A stretch of DNA of 64,000 bases from Nitrososphaeraceae archaeon (GCA_009377575.1 WHTU01000014.1:1-64000), one strand, 5' to 3'; shown: positions 7,369 through 15,861, numbered from the stretch's first letter. Translations and numbers: made by a program. The notes: generated by a model not told the origin, from the sequence alone.

Positions 7369-7449
7369 CATTTGAAACTGGATAAAGAGGCTACTTCGCA
7401 TGACGACCTGATGGATGCCTTCAGATTAACGCTTCAGTTCTGGCATTAA
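7369..7449 (+). repeat. LQFWH-type C-terminal fragment, copy 8 (long)
   Basis: In frame it reads H-L-K-L-D-K-E-A-T-S-H-D-D, then L-M-D-A-F-R-L-T-L-Q-F-W-H-stop. It begins about 37 bases ahead of the minus-strand DUF1326 start, so it lies between two genes pointing the other way. This is one of the best-kept copies. Confidence 0.65.
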
Positions 7450-7499
7450 TCAGGAAGACTTTAAATCTGTGACTCATGAGTCGAAGGGAAGAAATCTGG

Positions 7500-7880
7500 T
7501 CATTTAATTCTCTCGACCCATTGAGATCGCCACTCAGGGGGTTCGAAAGGATCACCAAAGTAATACGTTTCACGTGCAACCTTACCATCCCTGAACTCCA
7601 TGATTGTTACTGCATTGACTGGACGCCCATCATAGGTAATAACTATTTCAGGTACCCCGAGATTTCCTTCTCCCCGTACCCGCAGAATCTTAAAACTAAG
7701 TTTAGCAGGGTAATGTGCCCTGAGTTCGTATATGTTGTGTTTACCAGAGATTCGTTCACCAGACTGTGGAAATTCAACTATGACGTCGTCATGATAAATG
7801 TCATGTGATCTGTCTATATCACGAGCCACAGCGGCCTCCCAGTAACGATCCAGGGCAGCACGTATTTCTTGATTATCCAT
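7500..7880 (-). CDS. NTF2-like/SnoaL-like protein
   Basis: 126 residues from the ATG at 7880; an ATG at 7895 would add five. A TAATAATC box at 7908-7915, 31 bases ahead, favours 7880. The chain has the NTF2-like order: helix (R-A-A-L-D-R-Y-W-E-A-A-V-A-R-D), Y-H-D-D-V-I-V-E-F-P-Q-S-G-E-R-I-S-G-K near 36, V-T-I-M-E-F-R-D-G-K-V and a final Y-F-G-D-P-F-E-P-P-E-W. This cone fold serves as hydrolase, isomerase or ligand binder; no specific role can be given. Length is typical. Copies 8 and 9 of the LQFWH fragment flank it. Confidence 0.8.
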   Translation of the reverse strand: MDNQEIRAALDRYWEAAVARDIDRSHDIYHDDVIVEFPQSGERISGKHNIYELRAHYPAKLSFKILRVRGEGNLGVPEIVITYDGRPVNAVTIMEFRDGKVARETYYFGDPFEPPEWRSQWVERIK

Positions 7881-7943
7881 TATCTTTCTAATCATCTCAA
7901 AAGCCTAGATTATTAGTCTTCTCTTCGAGTTCAAACTGCGATA

Positions 7944-8039
7944 GAGTATGGGGAAGGAACTCTAGACAAAGAAGCCACGTCACACGATGACGTCTTTGAT
8001 GCTTTCAGAATGTATTTGCAATATTGGCTAAGTAACTGA
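7944..8039 (+). repeat. LQFWH-type C-terminal fragment, copy 9 (long)
   Basis: Reads E-Y-G-E-G-T-L-D-K-E-A-T-S-H-D-D, then V-F-D-A-F-R-M-Y-L-Q-Y-W-L-S-N-stop. The upstream frame is closed by TAG near 7914 and offers no start codon, so this is not a complete gene. Compared with copy 8, GAC/GAT, GAA/GAG, GCC/GCT, TCA/TCG and CAC/CAT changes are silent. Confidence 0.65.
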
Positions 8040-8073
8040 GCTCTTCAGGTTATCGCTGCAGTTCTGGCATTAA
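8038..8073 (+). repeat. LQFWH-type C-terminal fragment, copy 10
   Basis: Reads E-L-F-R-L-S-L-Q-F-W-H-stop and follows copy 9 directly in another frame, so copies 9 and 10 form a tandem pair. Confidence 0.6.
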
Positions 8074-8179
8074 GGAATAATAAATGAAAATCTCACAGAA
8101 AATATCTAAGATTTAATTAGGAGCCAGATTTCGTGCAACCGAAATAAACTGAAATGCCTATCTTTGCGGTAGTCTAGTC

Positions 8180-8734
8180 ATGCATATCAAAGAGACAAGG
8201 AAGAAACACAAGTTTGCAATTCCCGCACTAGCAGTAATAACAGCACTAATGTTGCTTTCAACTACTGCCACAATAATAATGTCAACAACACAAAATGTAT
8301 TCGCAGAGAAATACGGCAAGAATCAAGCAACGTCACAAGCGAATGCTTGTGGAAATGAATTCTTGTCTCTGTATAAAGGCTGTCAGAATATACATTCCCA
8401 AGTCCAAGGAGATAAGAATGCGGTTGCTTTGTCGGCTGAACAAAGATTCCCAAACCCAAGTCCACCAAACCCACCAGACACATGCGAAGAGTGTTTTACT
8501 GCATTCCTTAGTAATACAGAGCTAGATCTTTTCCTGAATGAGCTGTCTGCTAATACATTAGGTCAATTAACCTCGCTCGAACAGTTATGTATGAATGTGA
8601 GTGGAGCCGCAGTAATAGAATTCGCTTTAACTAGCCTAGTAGAAAACAATCTAATAGATTCAGCCGTCGATGAACCCACGATTGACCAAGTAATGGCTTG
8701 TTTGAGAGCCTTCTTTGGCTTGCCACCGATGTAG
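8180..8734 (+). CDS. Secreted protein of thaumarchaeal type, unknown
   Basis: 184 residues. A basic start (K-E-T-R-K-K-H-K) and hydrophobic core to about residue 33 end at N-V-F-A-E, a good signal peptide. The mature part opens with K-Y-G-K-N-Q-A-T-S-Q-A-N-A-C-G-N, a motif shared by many exported proteins of ammonia-oxidising archaea, then a short C-Q-N-I, a Pro/Asn linker, and a helical domain starting at C-E-E-C with three further landmarks (L-C-M-N-V-S-G, C-L-R-A-F-F-G). Six cysteines suggest disulphides. Function is not known. Confidence 0.7.
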   Translation: MHIKETRKKHKFAIPALAVITALMLLSTTATIIMSTTQNVFAEKYGKNQATSQANACGNEFLSLYKGCQNIHSQVQGDKNAVALSAEQRFPNPSPPNPPDTCEECFTAFLSNTELDLFLNELSANTLGQLTSLEQLCMNVSGAAVIEFALTSLVENNLIDSAVDEPTIDQVMACLRAFFGLPPM

Positions 8735-9359
8735 ACAAATAGACTAAAAACATAGTCACCATTGATTTTTCTTTCTTCAGCCTTTCTTGACTCTTGACGA
8801 TGTCCAAATGACGCTATTCGCTAAAGCAAATGACTATAATCCGACGTTTGAATGGACTGAAATCAGTTGCTAACTAAGTTGGTAGATGCAGTTATTCGCT
8901 GAAATAGATGACGATTTAAGGCTTGCTTGAACTTGTCATATCTACAAAGATACTACACTAGTTGCTTCCGTTAATCCTGCTGCATAGGAATTTAAGTATC
9001 TCCCACTAATTTCCGTCCTCGCTTTTAGTATTTCATAGTTAACATCTGAGACAACCATATGTTACGAGGTCTCGATGTTGATATGATGAAGTTTTGGGTA
9101 GAGTGGTGTATACCCAATGACCAATAAAAAAGAAAACTGAATAGTACAATATCTAAATGAAACTTATTTACCAAGTAAACAAGTTTAACGTCTTCAAAGC
9201 CCCCCTGAGCTCAATGCGCTTTCTTCACGCTCTTTAATTTCACGATTTGCCACTGTGTCTTTCTCATTTTTGAGCTAGCCCCAAGTTTCTGGCCCACTCT
9301 TGAGAGGTAACAAATTCCTAACAAAGATAAGGGATAAATGATTCTGCAGCCTTAATACT
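8735..9359 (+). other. Intergenic stretch with a short direct repeat
   Basis: No convincing gene. Two imperfect direct copies built round TATTCGCT and ATGAC lie about 75 bases apart (8811-8837 and 8887-8915). A minus-strand open stretch at about 9200-9310 reads R-V-G-Q-K-L-G-A-S-S-K-M-R-K-T-Q and could be a decayed basic protein, but it has only weak starts. Confidence 0.4.
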
Positions 9360-9806
9360 ATGATGAAGAGGGATGAGACAGTTAAGAAGCAAGAAATACC
9401 TTTATCATTTCAGCAAAAATTGAGCCTTAAAGAAATCTGTCCTGTTTGGTCTTTCAAACTTCGGTCTGGATTTGATGAACAAGATGTGAAGACTCTCGTT
9501 CATGATTCAAAATACTGTATTGTCGGTGAAGCATGGGGATATACAGGTAGACAGGCAGGATACTATATAGCTATTTTAATTCCATTTGTAGGATGCTGGG
9601 AATGTGTGAAATTGGGAAGAGAAATGGGGAAGATTGCTAAAGAATCAGGCCCCTTCGCTGCTCCAGATCATCTTCAACCAACGATTTACTATTTTGTTGA
9701 ACATTGGAATTTGAAGCATTCAACAATATCCGGGAATCCAAGACTTGTAGAGATCTGGAAAAACATGTTGAAGCTTGATCTGCATTACAATGGCAAAAAG
9801 GCGTAA
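9360..9806 (+). CDS. Conserved-looking protein, unknown
   Basis: 148 residues (M-M-K-R at the start; either ATG is possible). It is soluble apart from one moderately hydrophobic stretch at about 67-80 (Y-Y-I-A-I-L-I-P-F-V-G-C-W-E-C-V). The order K-Y-C-I-V-G-E-A-W-G-Y before it and C-W-E-C after it gives a few cysteines that could bind metal or form a thiol pair. I do not recognise the family. No operon partner is close by. Confidence 0.6.
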   Translation: MMKRDETVKKQEIPLSFQQKLSLKEICPVWSFKLRSGFDEQDVKTLVHDSKYCIVGEAWGYTGRQAGYYIAILIPFVGCWECVKLGREMGKIAKESGPFAAPDHLQPTIYYFVEHWNLKHSTISGNPRLVEIWKNMLKLDLHYNGKKA

Positions 9807-9933
9807 AGCCTTCCTTGCCCCTTTACCTGGAATTGGCCCTTGCTATACTATAGACATCCCTCGTGTTACATAGAAACGATCTCATTTTGTCACCCGAAAT
9901 CGAAATCTCACACTGATCTCTGCAAATCATCGA

Positions 9934-10632
9934 TTATGTACTTGGTTTACTCGTTACGTTGACCAAGAAATTATAGATTACATATCCGCCTACATCCTCG
10001 TCCGCGCTAGTCGGATCCCAAGTAGCAGCGGATAAAAGCACGTATATTCCGTCATCTAGCATTATCTGAAATGTGCTAGTATAATTTTCTGCAGCATCCA
10101 AAACTGCTACTGGTGTATTGTCTAGAGTGTAAGCGGACACATCTAGACTGTTAGGTGGTAACGTTCTAGGTGTTCCTGTTATCACGAATTGAACGCATGA
10201 ATCTTTGTTCAGATTTACAATATTTGAGGGTAGATTTGCTGTATTATTTGTAGGAGAGGGTTGAAGCTCACTGATTGTCTCCCCTTCTCTGTAATTTGAC
10301 TCAGATAATTCGCCTTCATACTCACTACCTTTATAGATCATTGTAATTTCGGGGGGCAGCACGTTAAGCATCATGCTACGGTTCGTTCGACTGATATCTT
10401 CAGGATCATCACAGTTCGTTTGGCCGCTGTTGTGAGGGGCTTGGGATTGTGATTCTAATTCACTCGTATTTTCATCTGATACTGTTTCTGCAATTGTCTC
10501 TCCTTGAGTTTGTTGTGCAATAACTGTCATCACAATAGGTAGTCCAATTGCCATAGATGTCAAGAGCGAAAGTAGTATTCCAACGAACAATTTTTGTAAA
10601 GATTGCTGATTCAAAAATAACAAGTTGGACAT
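9934..10632 (-). CDS. Secreted protein, unknown
   Basis: 232 residues. A hydrophobic segment at about 16-38 ends at V-I-A-Q-Q, a signal peptide. Next comes an acidic, Ser/Glu/Thr-rich linker to about residue 75, then a beta-rich domain containing N-K-D-S-C-V-Q-F-V-I-T-G-T-P-R-T-L-P-P-N-S-L-D-like segments and a closing Y-V-I-Y-N-F-L-V-N-V-T. Two cysteines remain (C-D-D-P and D-S-C). It resembles an Ig-like exported domain by strand spacing, but no family match is claimed. Confidence 0.6.
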   Translation of the reverse strand: MSNLLFLNQQSLQKLFVGILLSLLTSMAIGLPIVMTVIAQQTQGETIAETVSDENTSELESQSQAPHNSGQTNCDDPEDISRTNRSMMLNVLPPEITMIYKGSEYEGELSESNYREGETISELQPSPTNNTANLPSNIVNLNKDSCVQFVITGTPRTLPPNSLDVSAYTLDNTPVAVLDAAENYTSTFQIMLDDGIYVLLSAATWDPTSADEDVGGYVIYNFLVNVTSKPST

Positions 10633-11192
10633 GTGTTAATCATCTGCATTCAATATATTAACTTATTATTCAAGAAGATCTATGAATGAAGTGGTTTGGT
10701 TGACATTATTCACATATTGAAATGTATCTCTAGTGATATTTATTTAGTTTCACTCCTAGGACTTAAATACTTTAACTAGTAACAAAATGGTACAGCGCTC
10801 AAAAGGTTGGAGTACTTGGGGCATTCCTACCTACGGTTTGCGATTTTATCTTACTATGTGCTTCAACACCAGTCGAGAATCAATAATAGATTGAATACAC
10901 CCCAAATACTGAGATTTCGTATCGGGTATTGAGAAATCAATAATCTCGATTGTAGTAGGAAGACCGAAAAGATTGGACCGAATTGGTCAACCTAACCCAC
11001 TATAGAATTAGAGAATAAAGTTTTGTAGGCTTAGTTTAGACCTACTAATTCCAGACCTGATGGTGTATTAATATTAAATTTTTGGTTGTCGTCTATCCTG
11101 GGAATATATCAACTGCCTCACCATTGTAATGATATACAATCCAATCTCCACCTGAAATTATCAAAATCATTCTAACAGATAAGGCTGCCTAT
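10633..11192 (+). other. Intergenic stretch, mostly empty
   Basis: No gene of normal size. A minus-strand frame near 11095-11170 reads M-I-L-I-I-S-G-G-D-W-I-V-Y-H-Y-N-G and ends D-I-F-P-G-stop (25 codons). It looks protein-like but is too short to call. The AT-rich part at 10660-10760 could hold the promoter of the secreted gene on the minus strand. Confidence 0.35.
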
Positions 11193-11339
11193 TCAGAACT
11201 GGGAGTTTAATCCTTCTTTCTCGAGTGCGTCATGTCCACTAGTCACTCTTACCCAGGTTGCTTTAGATGATGACGTACTTAAATTCGGATAGAATTCTTT
11301 CATGGGTTCGACTCCATAGTGAATCATACCGCCACACAT
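11193..11339 (-). CDS. Candidate 48-residue small protein
   Basis: An ATG-started frame of 48 codons opening M-C-G-G-M-I-H-Y-G-V-E-P-M-K-E-F-Y-P and later A-T-W-V-R-V-T-S-G-H-D-A-L-E-K-E-G. Its composition is protein-like and unlike the surrounding AT-rich spacer. It is divergent from the nitrilase-family gene, with only 38 bases between the two starts, so they would share a promoter region. No family is recognised. Confidence 0.4.
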   Translation of the reverse strand: MCGGMIHYGVEPMKEFYPNLSTSSSKATWVRVTSGHDALEKEGLNSQF

Positions 11340-11377
11340 TGCAAATGAATAATTACTGAGTAAACATATTTCTAGCT

Positions 11378-12154
11378 GTGGTCAATATTGGCCTTATCCA
11401 ATTGCGGGAATACGATAGACTTAGTTCCACTTCGAGAGATGATCTGATATTAGAGCATTTCAAAAGGCTCTTTCATAAAGCATCTCACAAATATGGTTCC
11501 AAAATAGATCTAGTCTGCCTGCCTGAGCTATGGTACACTAAAATAGTAAGAGATTTTGAAAGGGAGTTCAAAGTCATCCTCGATGTAGCTAGGGAATATG
11601 ATTTCACGGTGATACCTGGGGCATTCAAGGAAAAGATTTCCAACGACACTTACGTATCCTGTCCAGTTGTTACCCCAAATGGAAGCGTACTAAGAAGGCA
11701 ATTCAAAATCCATTTATTTGGCCTTCAAAGAAGGACATTTAAACCAGGTTCAAAAATGGAGCTCTTTGATATTGGCAAACTTAAATTTAGTGTGGCTATT
11801 TGCTATGATTTAGTGTTTCCGGAGATAGCAAGATCTGCCGTACGAGAGGGTGCAGATTTACTTTTCTTTCCGTCGAAGATACCAAAAAAAGGTATTAATC
11901 CTTGGCATTTGTATTTGCAGGTACGAGCTCTAGAAAATAGAATTCCAGTGGTAGCTTCGAACGTGTGCGGAGGATTATTTGGTGGAAGGAGCATGATAGT
12001 GGATCTCAAGTATGACAAGAGCACAGATATTGCGATCCCCAAAGTTAAGACTGCAGCATCTGTCAAAGAGCAAATAATAATTGTAGATATCGATCTAAAG
12101 AGATCAAGACAAATACGTCAAAGGAGATTTGCTGATTCTTTCAGGATTAGTTAA
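11378..12154 (+). CDS. Carbon-nitrogen hydrolase (nitrilase superfamily)
   Basis: 258 residues from a GTG. The nitrilase-superfamily triad is visible: Glu50 (L-P-E-L-W), Lys110 (F-K-I-H-L-F-G) and the nucleophile Cys142 (V-A-I-C-Y-D-L-V-F-P-E). A further family landmark is R-A-L-E-N-R-I-P-V-V-A-S-N. These cytoplasmic enzymes hydrolyse or transfer non-peptide C-N bonds, for example omega-amidases and N-carbamoyl amidases; the exact substrate cannot be read. Length is normal, with no fusion. A TATA-like TAATTACT about 26 bases ahead of the GTG fits a leaderless start. It is not in an operon. Confidence 0.88.
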   Translation: MVNIGLIQLREYDRLSSTSRDDLILEHFKRLFHKASHKYGSKIDLVCLPELWYTKIVRDFEREFKVILDVAREYDFTVIPGAFKEKISNDTYVSCPVVTPNGSVLRRQFKIHLFGLQRRTFKPGSKMELFDIGKLKFSVAICYDLVFPEIARSAVREGADLLFFPSKIPKKGINPWHLYLQVRALENRIPVVASNVCGGLFGGRSMIVDLKYDKSTDIAIPKVKTAASVKEQIIIVDIDLKRSRQIRQRRFADSFRIS

Positions 12155-12463
12155 AGAATGGATGTAGGGCGGAAACGGGAATTGCAATCAGCGGTTTGTT
12201 TACAATGAGCTATGATTCTGTATTTCATCTCTAATCACAATAATAGCATTTCATACTCGACTCTCCGAAGCGGGAATTAAGTAACATGCAACAGGTGAAA
12301 TAGTAATTAATTGGAATTATCAATTGGGATATCCGCAGATGCAGCTAAATCTTTCTAAGATTAAGTAGGCTCATGCGGCAGACTTTTAATCTTACCTGTG
12401 TCATAAGGCGGCTGCTGAATCGATTAGCGTCATTCCATCGTCAGCCTCACACTACACTTCACT
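12155..12463 (+). other. Intergenic stretch, nothing recognised
   Basis: About 310 bases of AT-rich spacer after the nitrilase-family gene. No RNA gene, repeat or clear frame was found. Confidence 0.4.
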
Positions 12464-12622
12464 ATGCTTAAATTTGATTATGTGTTAAGTGATGAATTGG
12501 TTGCAATGATGATTAAACTTCCATATCGTGCATTAGTTTGTACTTCTTCTTCATTTATTGAAACGCAATATAATACGTCACGTTACAGCTCATATCATGG
12601 AGTAAGTCTGCAAGACTTCTGA
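12464..12622 (+). CDS. Candidate 52-residue small protein
   Basis: An ATG-started frame of 52 codons (M-L-K-F-D-Y-V-L-S-D-E-L-V-A-M-M-I-K, ending S-L-Q-D-F-stop) ends eight bases before the receiver-domain gene. The spacing would allow a two-gene message. No domain or signal is seen; codon composition is plausible, but the frame is short enough to be chance. Confidence 0.25.
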   Translation: MLKFDYVLSDELVAMMIKLPYRALVCTSSSFIETQYNTSRYSSYHGVSLQDF

Positions 12623-12630
12623 GGGCGGTC

Positions 12631-13128
12631 ATGAACTTGACAGACCGGGAGAACCAAGAAAGTTCAAATAAGGACAATGTAACAGGTGATTCGATTTCTA
12701 AATATCGTATAATGGTAGTAGATGACAATAAGGACCTTCTACGAACGCTAAAGCTGGGGTTGGAGGGAAGTGGATTTTCGATAGATGCGTACTCTGATCC
12801 CTTTACAGTTCTTTCAGTTTTTAAGACTATTTACGGTAACAGGACTGAAACTCCTATTCACATGCCATACGATCTCTTACTGATCGATGTAAAAATGCCC
12901 GAACTCAACGGCGTGGAATTGACAAAAGAAATCAAAAAACTAGCGGCGAATGCAAATGTAACCCCTCCACCAATTTGTTTCATTACCGCCTTCGACGAGT
13001 ACTACGAGATCTTAAGGGACCTATTCCCAAATAATAAACATGATCTTGATACCTGTCTGATCCATAAGCCAATCGAGATTGAGAATCTCACGACAAGGCT
13101 GAAACATGAGATCGCCTTGCACAAGTAA
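12631..13128 (+). CDS. Stand-alone response-regulator receiver domain
   Basis: 165 residues. After a polar 25-residue lead the chain is a CheY-like receiver: acidic pair in V-V-D-D-N (about 34-36), phospho-acceptor Asp in L-L-I-D-V-K-M-P-E-L-N-G (about 91), a Thr/Ser position in F-I-T-A-F, and the conserved Lys in H-K-P-I near 148. There is no DNA-binding or enzyme output domain, so it would signal by protein contact. GAGGG nine bases before the ATG may serve as ribosome site. No histidine kinase is next to it; in these archaea kinases and receivers are often scattered. Confidence 0.88.
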   Translation: MNLTDRENQESSNKDNVTGDSISKYRIMVVDDNKDLLRTLKLGLEGSGFSIDAYSDPFTVLSVFKTIYGNRTETPIHMPYDLLLIDVKMPELNGVELTKEIKKLAANANVTPPPICFITAFDEYYEILRDLFPNNKHDLDTCLIHKPIEIENLTTRLKHEIALHK

Positions 13129-13544
13129 CTGGAGATTGTACTGATTGATGATTCCAGTGAGATTGGGAGTAATTTTAGCAATCCAGTCTTCATCGCCAAT
13201 TTGCAAAAAATACGGATTGTATATGGCTAATAGGACCAGCCTGTCACATTTCTGCAAACCTCTATCTATAGAAAGACAGGTTAACATTGGCAGATGCGCT
13301 CTGACCAGCAGCAACAATTCGGTCGGCGACGGCATGGGGTGACCGTAATTGAAATCCTTACTGGAAAACGGAACTGATGCGCCCACATTATTGCATAACC
13401 CCTTACAACATGACAGTTTCAGTTGTACAATATACACTATTACTTCCTTTAGTTCATTTGTTGATGATTTATATGTCTAGGTACTTCCGCTGAATTCAAT
13501 TTAATTAATTTCAAAATCGTATTATACTACTTGAGAGGCAAGAC
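13129..13544 (+). other. Intergenic stretch, nothing firm
   Basis: Overlapping frames exist on both strands (65 codons on plus, 138 on minus running into the receiver gene), but neither has a recognisable domain and the minus one is an antisense shadow at its end. No RNA gene found. Confidence 0.35.
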
Positions 13545-13883
13545 TCATAACGGCCCCGGTCCAGTGGGTATGATGAGTCCAGTCAATCCAGAAATAATCC
13601 AAATAATCAAAGCTATTATGAATGCCTTTATCCAACCGAAACTATACAGAGCTCTTAACGCGAGTAGCCATACAATGCCCCCAGCTACGGCAGACAAGAA
13701 GCCGTGGCCAAAAATGAAGTAGACTACGCTATAAACTGCCGAGCCTAATAGCGCGGCGGCGAAGGCATGCTTTATTCCTTCTTTTTCTCCAAAGAGTCTA
13801 GTTACAATGTAAATTATGACTGTCGAAATAACCAATCCTATGACAAAGAGTGCGATGCTCCATAGTGTATCTGCCATATTCAA
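13545..13883 (-). CDS. Small four-helix membrane protein
   Basis: 112 residues (start M-N-M-A-D; the second Met is equally possible). Four hydrophobic segments span about 8-28, 38-60, 63-82 and 86-105, with a short charged loop F-G-E-K-E-G-I-K-H between the first two. The fourth ends at a Gly/Pro tail. No transport or enzyme signature is seen. It begins the membrane-protein-rich region that holds the DUF308 paralogues. Confidence 0.65.
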   Translation of the reverse strand: MNMADTLWSIALFVIGLVISTVIIYIVTRLFGEKEGIKHAFAAALLGSAVYSVVYFIFGHGFLSAVAGGIVWLLALRALYSFGWIKAFIIALIIWIISGLTGLIIPTGPGPL

Positions 13884-14050
13884 CTAGTCCCATCTGGGTA
13901 TTTTTATTGTAACCCCCGGAAGGCCCGTTGCTGATGTTTTAATAAACGGGCTAAGAAAGAAGGCTTAAATAAGCAATTTTAAGAAGTTTCAGAAAGCTCA
14001 TTGCATTTTCTTAAAATAATTTGTATTACTACAAGGTTAATTTATAAGTA

Positions 14051-14060
14051 TTTATATTGA
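14051..14060 (+). promoter_or_regulatory. TATA box of small Cys protein
   Basis: TTTATATTGA is centred 28 bases before the GTG at 14083, which supports that GTG as a leaderless start. Confidence 0.45.
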
Positions 14061-14082
14061 TTTTTGATTTTAGTAAAAATCA

Positions 14083-14289
14083 GTGAGAACACCAGATTGT
14101 TACTTGCACGAAAATTGGCAAAGGATTCCGAATTACGGTGCTAGGTGCAGTATCAAATGCAATGTTACTTATTTTTTAGAACACACCGATCAAAAGGATA
14201 TGTGTAGAGAATGCTACCAGTACATTCACTCGATCGACACTTTCGAGATGGTGAAAAAAGAAGCAAGCAAGGAAATAGATGAATTCTAG
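14083..14289 (+). CDS. Small Cys-rich protein, possible zinc binder
   Basis: 68 residues from a GTG. Five cysteines fall at about 6, 22, 26, 41 and 44, including C-S-I-K-C and C-R-E-C, with His nearby (Y-L-H-E-N, L-E-H-T). A treble-clef or ribbon is plausible. The last third is acidic and helical. There is no signal peptide. No known family recognised; a partner in nucleic-acid or protein binding is only a guess. Confidence 0.5.
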   Translation: MRTPDCYLHENWQRIPNYGARCSIKCNVTYFLEHTDQKDMCRECYQYIHSIDTFEMVKKEASKEIDEF

Positions 14290-14389
14290 TCGGAGTTGTC
14301 GAGTGAACCGTTCAGAAAATTATACATAAAAGAGATGAGATATAATTCTCGCCTGAATCTAAGCAATAGACATAAGTTGTATCATCTGT

Positions 14390-14953
14390 TTATCTCTTGC
14401 CTATTAGTTGAGTTCTTTCTCCTTTAATTCCAGCGTAGATTATCTCTGCTCCTTGTATGACCAACGCCACGACCATAACTACCACCACTACAAATATCCC
14501 GAATTGTTGGTTAGTGAGTACGAACCCAGCCAACACAATGCATATTGCTCCTGTTGCTATTCGAAACATTCGCTGGGAGTTGCGCGGAAAAGACTTTCTG
14601 ATACCGTCTATTACGCGTATGACACCATTGAAAAGCAATGCTAATCCCACAATTAGAATAAGGAATTCTATACTATTTTGAGGGAAGGCAATAGTGATAA
14701 CTGCGAAGAAGAGTACAACCGCACCAATCCCAATATTTATCATCCTTGACCTTCTAGAAAGATATTCCGTTCCAACGCCGCTTGCGATTCTCTCTACTCC
14801 GACAGTGAACAGAACTATTGCAAAAATAATAATTGCTGTCACAGGAGCAAGCTTGGGTACTACTATAACTGCTATTGACAGAATAATGGCTGCTGATCCT
14901 ATTGCGATCTGAAGAATTCTAAGCCAGCGGGACTGGGCTGATACTTCTTTCAT
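14390..14953 (-). CDS. HdeD/DUF308 membrane protein, paralogue 1
   Basis: 187 residues with six hydrophobic helices arranged in three similar hairpins, as in the HdeD/DUF308 family. Typical stretches are R-W-L-R-I-L-Q-I-A-I-G, V-G-V-E-R-I-A-S-G-V at helix 2 and L-L-F-N-G-V-I-R-V-I-D-G-I at helix 4. The bacterial relative HdeD is linked to acid stress, but archaeal members are uncharacterised. This is one of four copies within 6.5 kb; the loop after helix 4 (I-R-K-S-F-P-R-N-S-Q-R) differs from the D-K-x-R-R-G-W-S-R-G loop of paralogues 2 and 3. Confidence 0.85.
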   Translation of the reverse strand: MKEVSAQSRWLRILQIAIGSAAIILSIAVIVVPKLAPVTAIIIFAIVLFTVGVERIASGVGTEYLSRRSRMINIGIGAVVLFFAVITIAFPQNSIEFLILIVGLALLFNGVIRVIDGIRKSFPRNSQRMFRIATGAICIVLAGFVLTNQQFGIFVVVVVMVVALVIQGAEIIYAGIKGERTQLIGKR

Positions 14954-15297
14954 CGATTTTATAAAGGCGTTACAGGGCCATTAATAATTGTATTCCCATC
15001 CTCAATTGGGTACTCGAACCGAACCAACTTCTGACTACTGCTACTGCTATCAACAATGAGCAGTTAAACTAAGTAGTATCAAACTATTTTGAATGAAGGG
15101 GTCCCCTAGCTATTTGAATGTGGAATTGAAAAATTATTGCGGAAAATCTTAGGTCCAAAATAAAGGCATAGCGAATTCAATTCATGCATCTCGACTATCA
15201 CTATTGTGTATTGCTATTGGTTAGCCAATTTATACTTCGCCTTCATCTCACCAACAGTCAATTGTATTGATTCCATTAAGGGCTCTTCGTTCCCAAT
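14954..15297 (+). other. Intergenic stretch between DUF308 genes
   Basis: About 340 bases with no gene seen. It holds the promoter of paralogue 1 at its left end and the 3' flank of paralogue 2 at its right end. Confidence 0.4.
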
Positions 15298-15861
15298 TCA
15301 TTTCTTGAATCCAGTGGTGGGAACGAGGCTTGTTTCCCTGCCAGAGAATCCTGCAACGATCATTTGGATACCAATTATTATCAGCGCTATTCCTATGAAG
15401 AAGCCAGCCAATACCAATCCGAAGAATGGAGACACTAATATCATCACTGATATGACTACCGCGAGAATACCTACACCAATACTAAAGCCCCTAGACCATC
15501 CTCTAAGTTGTTTGTCTGTGAATCCCTGAATAATCCGCGCGAAGCCATCAAACATCAACGCGAAAGCCATAAGGAATATTAGGAATATAGTTGCGCCAAC
15601 TGGGAAGGCTAGGGCGATTGAAGCAAGAATTATTACTAACACTCCTAGTCCAACTGTTGCCCATCTAGACTTGTGCTGGATAAAAATGCCACTTATGATT
15701 TTTTCAATTCCGACAAAAATTAGCACCACGGCAAGTAGAATAACAAGTGAAATTACGGTTAAACCTGGGAAAAATAATGCTGCTCCTGAGACGATTATTG
15801 CTAAAATACCTAAACCAATTTGTGCCGCTCTTTTCCAACCCGGTTCCTTTACTGAACTCAT
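15298..15861 (-). CDS. HdeD/DUF308 membrane protein, paralogue 2
   Basis: 187 residues with six hydrophobic helices. The start M-S-S-V-K-E-P-G-W-K-R-A-A-Q-I-G-L-G and the loop D-K-Q-L-R-G-W-S-R-G-F-S-I-G-V-G closely match paralogue 3 at 16457, so these two are the most recent duplicates although they now point in opposite directions. A TAAATAAG box on the minus strand at 15893-15900 lies 36 bases before the ATG, giving a leader of about nine bases. Membrane location is clear; the function is not. Confidence 0.87.
   Translation of the reverse strand: MSSVKEPGWKRAAQIGLGILAIIVSGAALFFPGLTVISLVILLAVVLIFVGIEKIISGIFIQHKSRWATVGLGVLVIILASIALAFPVGATIFLIFLMAFALMFDGFARIIQGFTDKQLRGWSRGFSIGVGILAVVISVMILVSPFFGLVLAGFFIGIALIIIGIQMIVAGFSGRETSLVPTTGFKK

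Noticed and set aside
13021-13437. 138-codon minus-strand frame
   Set aside because: Its end is antisense to the receiver gene, and no domain or signal is recognisable.
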